Part shown: positions 22,829-34,200 of the stretch, in pieces
Numbering within the stretch: the first letter of the stretch is position 1
How the letters are laid out: every line of letters starts with the position of its first letter
Origin: Euborellia annulipes
Taxonomy: Eukaryota; Arthropoda; Insecta; Dermaptera; Anisolabididae
DNA: 64,000 nucleotides
Direction: 5' to 3'
NCBI GenBank assembly: GCA_023213315.1
Contig: JAKCPI010028301.1
Location: 28,791-92,790, forward strand
Translations under genes and position numbers: made by a program
Notes under the pieces: generated by a model
Database searches by the model: none
Told to the model about the DNA's origin: nothing
What the model saw: only the letters and a program-made list of their open reading frames with translations

Positions 22829-23215
22829 AACCAGGAGAGATATCAATTTGGTTTCTTCACTAAAACCTTCCTTAGATAAGAATCTAAATTCGGTGTTTCG
22901 GGGTTTTTTGAAATTCGGCTCCTAAGTGCCCCAAATCGCCAATTTAGGGTAAAAATTTTGATTTTACAATAATGTCTAAACCAGAAGAGATAGCAATTTG
23001 CTTTCTTCGCTGAATCCTTCCTTAGATGAAAATCAAAAATCGTTGTTTTAGGGTTTATTTTTTAAATCGGCCCCTAAGTACCCCAAATCGCCAATTTAGA
23101 GTAAAAATTATGATTTTACTTTATTTCTAAACCAGAAGAGATATCAATTTGGTTTCTTCACTAAATCCTTCCTTAGATAAAAATCTAAAATAGTTGTTTC
23201 AGAGTATTTTGAAAT
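22829..23215 (+). repeat. Tandem repeat, unit about 150 bp
   Basis: aaccag-agagata-c starts units near 22829, 22979 and 23130, each followed by ttcttc-ctaaa-ccttccttagat and cccaaatcgccaattta. A diverged relative occurs at 13480-13620. Confidence 0.75.
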
Positions 23216-23217
23216 TC

Positions 23218-23760
23218 GACAGCCCCCCCCCCCCCGAAATTTTTAATTCTTCTATTTCTTCAAATATTAACATGCTTCTTTGGATTTAAAATTCTTGAAT
23301 GAATATCTATCAAGGGGCTTAAAAGTTTAAAGATTTTTTGTATAATTCCCCCCCCCCCCAAAATTTTTAATTATTCTACTTCTTCAAATATTAACATGCT
23401 TTTTTGGATTTAAAATTCTTGAATGAATATCTATCAAGGGGTTTAAAAGTTTAAAGATTTTTTGTGTAATTGCCCCCCTCCGAAATTTTTAATTCTTCTA
23501 TTTCTTCAAATATTACTATGCTTTTTTTGGATTTAAAATTCTTGAATGAATATCTATCAAAGTGTTTAAAAGTTTAAAGATTTTTTGTGTAATTGCCCCC
23601 CCCCCAAAAAAAAAAAAATTTTAATTCTATTTCTTCAAATATTGACATACTCTTTTGGATTTAAAATTCTTGAATGAATATCTATCAAGAGGCTTAAAAG
23701 TTTAAAGATTTATTGTGCAATTGCCCCACCTCCCGAAATTTTTATTTTAAAATTGTTGAT
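23218..23760 (+). repeat. Tandem repeat, unit about 124 bp with poly-C starts
   Basis: Four to five units begin with a C run followed by gaaatttttaattcttc, then ggatttaaaattcttgaatg and ctatcaagggg. The C run varies in length from about 6 to 14. Confidence 0.8.
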
Positions 23761-24183
23761 TTTTTTAATAGGTCCCTGCCCGCCTGATTTCATTTGCATG
23801 TCCGTCCGCCAGAATCAGTTTATTAAAGAGAAATTTAGAGTTGCTACCAGCCCGTAATTTTTTCATGGCCTTCAAAAGCCACAGGCCTGGCAGGGCGAAT
23901 ACACAAATTTTAAACTTGATTTAGTGTATTTTCATTTAGGCAAAATTCATATGGGCTTTAAAATTAAGGGGAAAATTGCTGATCACGTGTCGAGACGCTG
24001 CCCGCCAGGGCCAAGTTGAGATGGGCGCGGCAAAGCCGCGCCTTTCTCAACTTGTATTACAATAAAGCTGAAAAGACGTTTTTTGATTAAGGTACTTCTA
24101 GACCACCTAGAGATATGGGGTTTTTTGCATTCGATTCAGATTTCTCTAAAACCAACTAGAAAAATCCAAATTCTTAAAAAAGT
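23761..24183. other. No gene seen
   Basis: A stretch near 23990-24060 with gccgcgcc-type hairpin (gcgcggcaaagccgcgc) resembles sequence near 13925 and inside element F; otherwise nothing recognisable. Confidence 0.4.
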
Positions 24184-24457
24184 TGTAGGGACAATTTCGG
24201 GAAGCCGATTGAAAGAATATAAGATTGATTATAATTACATTTATTAATATTTATTGAATGTATTTTACATAGCGCAAGAGAGAGATGAGAGAGAGTATTG
24301 AGTAGAAAAGGTGAGGTATAACGAGGAGGAAGGTGCTCATGAGTGAGAGGGCGAATTACGCATGCGCGTTGTTGCGGCCCCACTGCCAACTTCTAATTAG
24401 TTGAGTTTCCCAATGGAAGTCTTCGGTTGGCGCTGAATTTAATTTATATTTTCAACA
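24184..24457 (-). repeat. 3' LTR of the Copia element
   Basis: On the minus strand it begins TGTTGAAAATATAAATT directly after a GAGAGGGGG polypurine tract (24458-24466) and ends CCCTACA, giving TG...CA ends over 274 bp. The other LTR is not in the window. Confidence 0.75.
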
Positions 24458-24477
24458 CCCCCTCTCAAACGATGACT

Positions 24478-25106
24478 TCATTCTTCTTCCAGGAGCCCCA
24501 TACTATTGCTGCAGAAATTGTGTTTTTCTTTAGTTAGGGCTTTTGTGAGTACATCAGCAGGCATCTCTTCGGTGGGTAAATATTTTATTTTAAAGCTTCC
24601 ATCTTTTAAAGCTTGGCGAATATAGTGATGCCTTATATCAATGTGTTTCGTTCGAGAATGGTGAACCGGGTTTTCAGCAAGTCGAAGCGCTCCTTGATTG
24701 TCACAGCTGATTGTTAAAGCCATCGACATTCCAATTTCCTTGAAGAATTTTCTAATACAGGTAGCTTCTCTTGCTGCTTCACTAAGGGCCATAAAGATCC
24801 TTGCAAAAAGAAAAAATTCGTTTTCTTACTATTGTCAATTTCACCTGACTTCCGGAAGTAACTTCCTGTTTATCCATGTATTCGGCTTCAACACTTGATA
24901 GAGCCACGGTTCGTTGCTTCTTCGCCTCCCAGGATATAGCTGAACCTCCAAATTTGAAGACGAATCCAGTGTAAGATTTGCTGTCGATTTTACAATTACC
25001 CCAGTCAGCATCTGCGAATCCCTTTTGTTTTCTTAAATTTTAATCCTTTATAAATTGTCCCTTTAAGATAACGTAAGATTCGTTTGGCTGCTTTCCAGTG
25101 GTCTTC
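24478..25106 (-). pseudogene. Copia RNase H region, broken
   Basis: The open stretch 24792-24478 has the Copia RNase H end: ALSEAAREA, SCDNQGALRLAENP, HSRTKHIDIRHHYIR and ADVLTKAL. Upstream, after an insertion of about 85 bp (24793-24877), pieces equivalent to TVALSSVEAEYM and HWKAAKRILRYLKG are readable up to 25106 with a frameshift. RNase H removes the RNA strand during reverse transcription in the intact family; this copy cannot be expressed as one protein. Confidence 0.85.
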
Positions 25107-25114
25107 ATTATAAC

Positions 25115-25857
25115 TAGAGCCCGGATTTTTATGCAGCAAAAACCGCTAAATATGCCATATAATATGCAGTAAAAGTATTAAAATATGCAGCCAAATATGC
25201 AATATATTTATGGCAAAAATATTAAGTAAATGGCTTCAAATTAAAGGTAAATCATGATTTCTACTGATGTAAAACTAATGGTGTTTTATTTTTGGAAGGA
25301 AATGATAAAAAAAAAAAATTGGTCTCACAATAAAAAATAAATTTAATTAAAAGAAAAAAAAAAAAAAAAAAAACATAGGGAGCAATCCATTGCGAAATTT
25401 TTGAATCAAACGAGGACCCCTGTTTTGGCATTTTTTTTCTTTAATTAATTTGACTTCGAACTATGAAACACAACTGACTTGATATTCATCCAACGAAAAT
25501 TCTAGCAAAACTAAATTTATTTCTTAAAAGAAGATATAAAGAATAAAAAATTATTTATTTTTTACAATGTAGTAAAAGGATTTAAATTTTTTTTTTTGTT
25601 TAATTTTTTTTTTTTTTTGTTTTTAGAAAAAAAAATTAAAAAATTAAAATAAAATGAAACTTTTACTGAAAAAAATTTAAAATATCCAAAAAGTTTTAAA
25701 TATGCAACTTTATGCAATATTGACCAAATATGCAAAAATATGCAATATAGAATTTGAACCCTAGCTCCAAGGGGGCATGATTCGGATAGAAAATTGGTTT
25801 CCAGTGACGTACCTATTAGCAAATAGAATATGCAATTGCATAGGAATCCGGGCTCTA
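25115..25857. mobile_element. 743-bp hAT-like element inside Copia
   Basis: 8-bp duplication attataac at 25107-25114 and 25858-25865; ends tagagcccggatt and aatccgggctcta. Subterminal atatgca/tgcaata repeats. No coding sequence. The flanking Copia frame rejoins when it is removed, which confirms the boundaries. Confidence 0.92.
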
Positions 25858-26380
25858 ATTATAACATTTGTTGAACTGGCTTAGAAAATTGACAGCATAG
25901 CTTATGTCAGGTCTCGTACCTATAGCCAAGTACATCAGAGATCCTATAAGTTGTCTATACGGGATGCTCTTCATTGTTTCTTCACAAACATCTTCTGTTT
26001 TTGTTAAAATATTAGAAGAATCCAACGGTGTTACAACTGGCTTACTTTCATTCATATTGTATTTAAATAATAAATCAGTAATATATTTTTTTTGGGATAA
26101 AAATATTTCATTTTTCTTTTCATTCATAGCGAATTCTATCCCTAAACAATAATTTATTTCATTTAAATCTTTCATTTTAAATTTTTCGGCCAAGTTTTTC
26201 TTCATTTGTTTAATCCATTCTTCATCTTTCGAAGCAATAATGATATCGTCTACATAGACTCCTATAAACATATAATTTTTATTTCTTCTGTTGACGTACA
26301 AACATGGATCATATTTTGTTTCTGTAAAACCTAATTTTATCAAAGTTTCATGGAGTTTCTTATACCACTGCCTTCCGGAT
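25858..26380 (-). pseudogene. Copia reverse transcriptase fragment
   Basis: Minus-strand open frame of about 160 codons: KYDPCLYVN, then YVDD at about residues 30-33 (the RT catalytic aspartates), LNYCLGIEF-like block, ISQKKYITDLL-type block, PYRQLIGSLMYL and TRPDISYAVNFLSQF. This is the palm-to-connection part of Ty1/Copia RT. It lacks the N-terminal half of RT because the element is cut at 26382, and its C-terminus is split from RNase H by the hAT insertion at 25115-25857. In the window it is the only Copia RT. Confidence 0.9.
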
Positions 26381-26382
26381 TT

Positions 26383-28300
26383 GAAATTTTAGGTAGAATA
26401 GTCGCAGTCTTGTATAAGCTGGTATATAAGGGAGGTGTTCAAAGCGAGTAGTTGAGTTTTAATTAGCTTAATTTGCTTAATTTGGTGTCAATTTTAACTT
26501 TCAGAACCCTCTAGAAAATCCTGGGGGGAGGGGGGGGGTAAGGGAACCTCTGGGAAGGGGTAAGCCAAAATCATAGCTATATATTTTATTTTTCTAATAA
26601 AGATTTAATGATAAATTATATCAATTCTATTTATAAAAGCAAATTTTAGTATTTTTTTTATTATTCTAAATAAAAGCAGGCGATGATAGGCTGCAGCAAA
26701 TGTTCGAAGAGAAAGGTATCCCAAACCCAAGTTTATTAGTTGCCAGCTCTATCTGCTGGATCGCCTTCTACGTGTTGTCATGGGCTATGAGCTCCATGGT
26801 TTGACTAAATCACCAAACATCCACTACTTCTTTGTGCAGGATTTGATTAGCCATTATAATAAATTGAAAGGAGCCTTCAGCAACGTTAAAACTAAAATTA
26901 AGGAAACAGGCGGCTGAAGAGACGACATGAAGTTTCTTTACCACCTCACTCGGGACTTCTGTCACTTCGCTGAGAGTAATGAAATCCCCTTCGTGAAATT
27001 TCAACAAATTCGAAATATCAGCAATGCATGCTGGACCTCTCGTGCCATTCTAGCCCTTCTTTCGTTTATACTGATGCCTGTAATCCGCAAAAGGTTGCGC
27101 AAAATTCGTCCATTCATTTCTTACTAATGGGCTGATCATTAAATCAGCAGCCAATGCTTTCACGTTCAAGATTTTGATAAACTATCTGCAGCTCTGAATC
27201 AGCAGAGCTCAATTGCTTGAAAACCCACTGGAAAATAGATGAATTTCCAATCAGTATTGCCCGAAACAACCAATGCTGTGAGCGTGCAATCAAAGATATG
27301 GAAGAAATCTACTAAGACTCCTCCCTCAATAAGGACAACCCCCCCCCCAGTGAAATTCATCCTCAGCAATGACCTTGCAATTCTATTACGGGGGTGTATG
27401 TTGCTGAAAGAGAAATAATTATACTTGGGGAAAACACAATAAAACGACATGAATAAATTTTAAACAGAACTTATGGTTTTATTAAAATGATTAGTTTGTT
27501 ATGGGAGATATCTAGCTTCGCAATAGATATTTATTAATGATTCTAATGATATTAATCATAATGTAATTTATACAAAGAATTTTATATTTTTTATAGATAT
27601 GTATTATTTTAAGTATTATATAATGTAGAATTTTTTTTGTTTATTTTATTTTTATTAATAATATTTAATCTATGAGAGCTCTTTTTTTATATGTATTAAA
27701 AATAGTTAATTGTTATTTATTGAATTATTTATTTTTTTTTTTTATAGATTTAAATTTATATTTGCTAGCTAGCAATTCACTAACACTGTGGGGGAGGGGT
27801 TGTTGAAAGCGTATCACTTATCTGTTGATGAATCCGCAGCGGGAATGATGATTGGAGGTGAACTCCTCAGGTGCACAAGATCCCAAGCCCAAAATGCTGG
27901 AACACCTGGTTTATCATGTGGTGTGTGTAGTGCTTGTGTCGAAGCCGGAACAATATCAACGGTCACCAACAATGGATTTTTCCGAGTTTTGATGTTAATA
28001 CTTTGAGATATGGCGTAGCAATGATTTTCTCCTCTCTCTAACCCTTTCGTCGCGTCCTCTTCCTCTCCTCCTTTGAGATGGGGAGGGGGAAGCTTCACCC
28101 TTTCTTTGCTCGTTGATTTCGAGATTTTAGAAATCTCCCCTCCACTTCGCACAAAACACTCGCGCATATGCTTTGATTGTCCTTGAAATTTTATTTCTAA
28201 CTTAATATAATTTTAAGAAATTTAATATGATATTATAAAATATACACTCAGAAAAAATTTAATTTAATAATTAATATTATATTAAATGCTCATTACACTG
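26383..28300. mobile_element. Element E, copy 0 (both ends trimmed)
   Basis: Contains the first half (26383-27387) and second half (27388-28300) of an unclassified repeat also present at 31921-39156. It lacks the terminal ggggtatgactttt at both ends. On the minus strand a degraded coding-like region (about 27430-26700; peptides such as LLKFHEGDFITLSEV and NEWTNFAQPFADYRHQ) is conserved with copy 2, suggesting an old transposase, but I cannot place it in a family. Confidence 0.7.
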
Positions 28301-28825
28301 CATCCCCCACGAATAAAAAACAAATTGGCTTGCTTACAAAAAAAGGCAATTTGTTTCTTTAGACATGGTAGTAGAGTTAAAATTATTGAAGGAATTCAAA
28401 TATGTTGTTTTAATAAAAACGATACTAAAATTTCATGAATCAACAGAAGACATTTCAGTTCATATGTCACAACTGAGACTTTGATCGTCTTCTGCTCATC
28501 TAGAGAACAGACCGAACAACTATTTTCAAGAATGGATAAACATTTGTTTCGGCATACAAACTTCATTTCGAACTCTAGGCGCTATGGCCAGGCAAATGGA
28601 ATTCATTTTCATCTTTCCTCAACCACAAAGCTTCACTTCAACAACAATATATGGTGGGTCAGGATGATATTTTGGTCATCTCTGCCCGAAAATAAGTTTA
28701 ATGGGGATGAATACAATACCATTTATGGGGTATTCATCGCCCGAAGTATTATAAGTATATATATTAGTTTTGGCTTTAAGCCGGGAGTCTTAGCTCCAAT
28801 ATAAATTATTTATTTCGCCACTTAG
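28301..28825. other. No identifiable gene
   Basis: Between element E copy 0 and the possible exon. An open frame at 28481-28804 has no recognisable motif; the sequence is less AT-rich than its surroundings and appears unique in the window. Confidence 0.35.
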
Positions 28826-29044
28826 GGCCAGGACTATGTCCTACTTTACTTTAAGAATTTGAATCCATCTACTCTATCCAGAACACCAGCTTTCAATAAT
28901 CGGTTTATTAAAAAATTTAAAACATCAATGGTTTACAATCCATTCATTGACTACAGCAACCCAATCAATCCTCCTTCAGAACAACTTCAAATCGCTGGTC
29001 CAGTCGAGTCATATGAACCACAATACCCTCCGTTTCATCAATGA
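28826..29044 (+). CDS. Possible 3'-terminal coding exon, unknown protein
   Basis: Unrecognised. An AG at 28824-28825 (cttag) precedes an open frame without ATG that encodes about 72 residues beginning GQDYVLLYFKN and ending YEPQYPPFHQ, rich in Pro, Asn, Tyr and Ser, followed by tga and an aataaaa at 29047. The protein-like composition and the nearby polyadenylation-like signal suggest a terminal exon or the tail of a retroelement gene. No partner exon was found. It may equally be chance. Confidence 0.25.
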   Translation, partial: GQDYVLLYFKNLNPSTLSRTPAFNNRFIKKFKTSMVYNPFIDYSNPINPPSEQLQIAGPVESYEPQYPPFHQ

Positions 29045-29902
29045 CTTTAATAAAAATATTAGGTGATATAAGGTTTCTGTACTTCCTTCAATAGAATTTA
29101 ATATTTTAAATACAATTATTTATGTATAAATTTTTTATATATATATTTTTTTTTTTTTTAATTTTATTTATAATTATTATGGTATATGAGCAATTAATTT
29201 GTAAGGTTATCATTTATTTCTTTAATATAATATTTTATTTTATTTTTTTGTTAATTGATTATTCAATTTTTTATTTATTTATTTTTTTTTTATTAATTAT
29301 TCAATTTTTTATTTATTTTTTTTTTATTAATTATTCAATTTTTTATTTATTTTTAATAGAGTGTATGTATAGTAAAAGAATAGTTATTGTTATTAAATCA
29401 TCATTAAGTTTAAAATATTTTTCAACATTTGTTGGACTTTCATATTTTATTTCTTGACAAAAATTCCATCACACAGATAAAAAAAATTTTATATTATTTT
29501 AGACATGAGTTTTAAAGCATATGTATATATTTTTTTTTTTTTTTGATTCATTGATAAAAATTTATAATAAATTGGTTTAAAAAGTAGTTTTACACATTTG
29601 TGAAATTTGTTTAAAATTCATTCATGGTTTGTAGTATTTTCAAAGTATTGAAAAAAAATTTTATTTAAGAAATTCATTCATCAAAATTAAAAAGAAGAAT
29701 ATTTATTTTATTTCTCTTTCATTTCAAGGGATAGAAAAAATTATAAAAAAATCAGCTGTGAATAAAATAATTTTTCTTTTCTTTACCTCTAGTTAATATA
29801 TTAATATTAAAAATGCTCTTAAAAATTGTGTCGTTTATGTCGTGTCAGGTAATTGGTCATAGGCAGAGAACACATAGGTTTCATGTAGATGAACAAAATT
29901 TA
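29045..29902. other. Extremely AT-rich DNA
   Basis: T-rich runs and repeated attattcaattttttatttat units near 29260-29360; the long open frame at 29122-29457 is low-complexity and not a gene. Confidence 0.5.
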
Positions 29903-31414
29903 TTAATTTTTTAACAATTTAAAACGGACTAAATGTTGGGGCGGTAAACGTACCAAAGCATGAGTTGAATGATGAACTCGATAAATTTGAGTCAAAATTA
30001 CTATATATGCGGGGTAAAAATTAAAAATTTCAATAAAGTTTGGCCTTGAGGGTCGTAATAAGATAATTTCATTATTAACATTATTAGATACAACACTGAT
30101 AGGCTCAGGAAGCGCAAGAAAACGATTTCGTAAATTAATTAATCGAGCTATAATTATTAATCGGCATGGAGAAAGTTTAATAAAAATTGCTAATATCCAT
30201 AAATTTTGTAAATTTTGGACCGTAGGACGAGAAACTGATTTATGATAATTTGAAACTGTAAGAAAATTTGATAAATTTGGAAGATTACAATTAGAATAGC
30301 ACATATAATTGAAGGTATTATTCATTATAGTTATTAGGGGTTCATATACATGGAGACTGACGGACAAAATGATTCTATTTTCATCATTTAAAACTGGACA
30401 TAAAGACAAGGGATTATTAGCAGGGATTATAGACACATTTATTTTATTTTGATCTTGTGACGATTTATTTTCCACTACACAGACTGGATAGTTTATAGCT
30501 GGCAGATTTGGTTCAAATGATGGATCAGGCGCACCTAAATTCTTTTCAAGAGGATTCAAATGAGAATCGCTCTTCAAGAAGGCGTCTGATATTATGAATT
30601 TTGCAGTAGTGACTGATGACGGATTTTGTCCCAAAGGCGTGCTAGCCGTGCCTAGCGACTTTTCAAGTGGATCCAATTCGGATTCGCTCCTTGAAGGGAT
30701 AGCCGTTATTGTCGATGTTGGTATAGTGTGTACTGACGGATTTTGTCCCAAAGGCGTGCCCGCCGTGTCGGGCGACTTCTCAAACGGATTCAATTCGGAA
30801 TCACTCTTTAAGGGGACAGCCGTTATTGTCGGAGTTGGAAATGTGAGTACTGACGGATTTTGTCCCAAAGGCGTGCCCGCCGTGTCGGGCGACTTCTCAA
30901 ACGGATTCAACTCGGAATCGCTCTTTGAGGGGACAGCCGTTATTGTCATTGTTGGAATAGTGTGTACTGACGGATTTTGTCCCAAAGGCGTGCCCGCCGT
31001 GTCGGGCGACTTCTCAAATGGATTCAACTCGGAATCGCTCTTTGAGGGGACAGCCGTACTTGTCATTGTTGGAATAGGTGGCCCTTCAGATGACCCGACG
31101 TTTCGATCATCCTCAGGAGACCCTAATTCATCTTGCAGATCAGAATCAGATTGGAATTTGACCTGAACGTCCTCTTTTGCCTTTTGTACTACTTTATTTC
31201 TATTATTATTTTGACTAAATTGTGTTTTCATTAAGTCGATACTTGCATTCGTTTTATTTACGAACCTGATTGTTTGTTCATCTATCTTGGCTGATTGTTC
31301 ATCTATCTTGGCTAAATTTTGTTTTAACCTGACTGAGTTTTGTTTCATTTGTATATTGATCTGTTGAATTGCTTGTAGTAGATCATACATACTCGGACTG
31401 CTTGAAGCCGACAT
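29903..31414 (-). CDS. 503-codon gag-like ORF with 39-residue tandem repeats
   Basis: Unrecognised protein, intact from ATG (31414) to stop; an AATAAA lies about 15 bp after the stop. Residues 1-80 form a Gln/Lys/Ile-rich coiled coil (DLLQAIQQINIQMKQ, AKIDEQSAKIDEQ), like the start of gag proteins of some LTR elements. Residues 114-269 are four tandem 39-residue repeats containing SDSELNPFEKSPDTAGTP and LGQNPSV; at DNA level the unit is exactly 117 bp (ggattttgtc at 30621, 30738, 30855 and 30972), with a fifth degenerate unit. The C-terminal 200 residues are Asn/Leu/Ile-rich with no known motif. No LTRs, zinc knuckle or pol were found nearby. It could be a retroelement gag remnant or a young lineage-specific gene in the SNX27 intron, antisense to it. 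Confidence 0.5.
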   Translation of the reverse strand: MSASSSPSMYDLLQAIQQINIQMKQNSVRLKQNLAKIDEQSAKIDEQTIRFVNKTNASIDLMKTQFSQNNNRNKVVQKAKEDVQVKFQSDSDLQDELGSPEDDRNVGSSEGPPIPTMTSTAVPSKSDSELNPFEKSPDTAGTPLGQNPSVHTIPTMTITAVPSKSDSELNPFEKSPDTAGTPLGQNPSVLTFPTPTITAVPLKSDSELNPFEKSPDTAGTPLGQNPSVHTIPTSTITAIPSRSESELDPLEKSLGTASTPLGQNPSSVTTAKFIISDAFLKSDSHLNPLEKNLGAPDPSFEPNLPAINYPVCVVENKSSQDQNKINVSIIPANNPLSLCPVLNDENRIILSVSLHVYEPLITIMNNTFNYMCYSNCNLPNLSNFLTVSNYHKSVSRPTVQNLQNLWILAIFIKLSPCRLIIIARLINLRNRFLALPEPISVVSNNVNNEIILLRPSRPNFIEIFNFYPAYIVILTQIYRVHHSTHALVRLPPQHLVRFKLLKN

Positions 31415-31920
31415 CTTCTGACGGGGTATTTTAATTTCGTCAGTCTCAATTACACCACTTAATGATTCATTATTACAATTTTAAATTGTAGTGTATATAG
31501 GGTATGTTAATTAATGTCTCTTAAGTCAAGTAAAATGTCAAATTCAATTTGATAGCTGTCAAAATGACAAGTGGGAATATTTATTTTCTTCATTATTTTA
31601 TTTTTATTTTTATTTATGAAAAGTAATTTATTAAAAAATTTTTAATTTTAGCAAGGATTTAAATTTTAAAAGATTTGATTTAAATTTTTATTTTGAATCG
31701 AAATGATAATTTCTAAATCGAATAAAATTATCTATTATTTTTTTTTTTTTGGGTTTCGAATTTATTTTTAATTAAATTATAAGATTTTGATCTTAACCGA
31801 TTTAATTTGATTTGCGTTGATTTTAAGAGCAATTTTTAATAAAAATAGGGTTTAATTAGGGTTCAAATTTTAATATGATGCTGACCGGTGAGGGTTAACC
31901 GATCCCAGCGATTCTCCAGC
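31415..31920. other. AT-rich, no gene seen
   Basis: Upstream flank of the 503-codon ORF. It contains short inverted words (ttaagtcaag, gtcaaaatgacaa) but no LTR, promoter motif or repeat pair that I can support. Confidence 0.4.
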
Positions 31921-33075
31921 CATGCAATACTATTACGGGGGTGTATGTTGCTGAAAGAGAAATAATTATACTTGGGGAAAACACAATAAAACGACATGAA
32001 TAAATTTTAAACAGAACTTATGGTTTTATTAAAATGATTAGTTTGTTATGGGAGATATCTAGCTTCGCAATAGATATTTATTAATGATTCTAATGATATT
32101 AATCATAATGTAATTTATACAAAGAATTTTATATTTTTTATAGATATGTATTATTTTAAGTATTATATAATGTAGAATTTTTTTTGTTTATTTTATTTTT
32201 ATTAATAATATTTAATCTATGAGAGCTCTTTTTTTATATGTATTAAAAATAGTTAATTGTTATTATTGAATTATTTATTTTTTTTTTTTATAGATTTAAA
32301 TCTATATTTGCTAGCTAGCAATTCACTAACACTGTGGGGGAGGGGTTGTTGAAAGCGTATCACTTATCTGTTGATGAATCCGCAGCGGGAATGATGATTG
32401 GAGGTGAACTCCTCAGGTGCACAAGATCCCAAGCCAAAATGCTGGAACACCTGGTTTATCATGTGGTGTGTGTAGTAGGGGTATGACTTTTTTACAACCT
32501 CGTATCCCTGTATCATAACTTGATGAACTTTTACTAAAGGTTGAATAAAATCTTACTTTCAAGGTGATTTGATAAAAAAACGTCACGCACAAAATGATTT
32601 GAAAATTTTATATATCAGATTTTTTGCCAATTTTTTGAAGTCCCTCTAAATAGATACAAAATTGAACACAAGGAAGTCAAATATTCTAGATAAGGTTGCA
32701 GTGTAATGAGAATTTAATATAATATTAATTATTAAATTAAATTTTTTCTGAGTGTATATTTTATAATATCATATTAAATTTCTTAAAATTATATTAAGTT
32801 AGAAATAAAATTTCAAGGACAATCAAAGCATATGCGCGAGTGTTTTGTGCGAAGTGGAGGGGAGATTTCTAAAATCTCGAAATCAACGAGCAAAGAAAGG
32901 GTGAAACTTCCCCCTCCCCATCTGAATGGAGGAGAGGAAGAGGACGCGACCAAAGGGTTAGAGAAGGAGAAAATCATTGCTACGTCATATCTCAAAGTAT
33001 TAACATCAAAACTCGGAAAAATCCATTGTTGGTGACCGTTGATATTGTTCCGGCTTCGACACAAGCACTACACAC
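31921..33075. mobile_element. Element E, copy 1 (second half plus right end, partly inverted)
   Basis: 31927-32473 is nearly identical to 27388-27937. 32475-33075 is the continuation in inverted orientation: it begins with the element's right terminus (taggggtatgacttttttac) and ends cactacacac, the complement of the gtgtgtgtag at the left breakpoint. So the right part of this copy has flipped using short inverted homology. Confidence 0.75.
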
Positions 33076-34034
33076 TAGGGGTATGACTTTTCGACTTTTT
33101 TTTTGTTTAAGATTTCCTGTATCACTACTCAATGAACTTTTGCCTATTAATGACTAAAATGACGTTTATTCCATGAAACTATTAAAAAAGGTCACGCACA
33201 AACCACTTTGAAATTTTAGGTTGACTGGTCGCAGTCTTGTATAAGCCGGTATATAAGGGAGGTGTTAAAAGAGGGTAGTTGAGTTTTAATTAGCTTAATT
33301 TGTTTAATTTGGTGTCAATTATAACTTTCAGAACGCTCTAGAAAATCCCGGGGGGAGGGGGGGTAAGGTACCCTCTGGGAAGGGGTAAGCCAAAATCATA
33401 GTTATATATTTTATTTTTCTAATAAAGATTTAATTATAATTTATATAAATTCTATTTATAAAAGCAAATTTTAGTATTTTTTTAATTATGTTAAATAAAA
33501 GATCGGCTGCAGCAAATGTTGGAAGAGAAAGGTACCACAAATCCAAGTTTATTACTTGCCAGCTCCATGTGCTGGATCTCTTTATACGTATTATCATGGG
33601 CGATGAGCTTCATGGCAGTGGCGGCTCGCCCATAAGGACTCTCGGACGCCGCCCCTCCTAAAGATTTGAAAAAGTAAAAAATAATTAAACACCCATTCAA
33701 TTATAATTATACATCTAACTAACCAAAGTGTTTTATCAGTCGCGTACATCGAAAATATAGGGAAAAAACAGGCAAAAATAGCGCGAAAAGCGCGTACTTA
33801 TAGCCGTCGCACGCTGTCCTGAACGCCCCAATCCATCAACATGCAGTTATACGGAGAGAGGTGGTGGTGGGGGCTGCTGGTGCTATGACGCGTGTAAGCT
33901 TGAGCCGAATGGGAGCTTTGGGACGCCGTCCGAGCATGCGCAGAGCGAAGCATCAGCTAGTCGCCGCACAGCGCGCCGGCGCCTTTAACTTTTTAACCGC
34001 ATTCTAAGTGTTTAACGAATGTGTGATTGGTATG

Positions 34035-34177
34035 TGTAATATATAATAAAAATAATAGAAAGTTTTGGAGAGCAAACTAGTTTATATTTGTATAACATCA
34101 AAACAACGTAACTAAAAACAATATATATATAAACACTGTAGTCAAAATATTCAACTGGATAACAAACTCATATAACA
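34035..34177 (-). repeat. 3' LTR of the Ty3/Gypsy element
   Basis: 143 bp, near-identical to the 5' LTR; contains gataacaaactc where the 5' LTR has gataaactc. Confidence 0.95.
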
Positions 34178-34200
34178 TCTCCCTTTTTTAAAAAAGATTT

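Larger units (their letters stand above)
24184..26382 (-). mobile_element. 5'-truncated Ty1/Copia retrotransposon
   Basis: Minus-strand element. The 3' LTR is 24184-24457, preceded by a G-rich polypurine tract. The 3' part of pol (end of RT, RNase H) is present but broken. A hAT-like element (25115-25857) splits it, and an insertion of about 85 bp sits near 24793-24877. At 26382 it stops abruptly against element E, so gag, integrase, most of RT and the 5' LTR are missing. Confidence 0.85.

Noticed and set aside
22829..23760. CRISPR-like array
   Set aside because: Units are contiguous tandem repeats of about 124-150 bp without short repeats separated by unique spacers, in a eukaryotic intron.
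27814..28167. 117-codon minus ORF and its relative near 32832-33035
   Set aside because: They are copies of the same part of element E, with low-complexity composition and no family motif.
29122..29457. 111-codon ORF rich in Phe and Ile
   Set aside because: Low-complexity AT-rich sequence; looks like a membrane protein only because of T-rich codons.
30594..31166. 190-codon + strand ORF with repeats
   Set aside because: It is the antisense of the 39-residue repeat region; its repeats follow from the minus-strand ORF, which has the longer frame, an ATG and a coiled-coil start.
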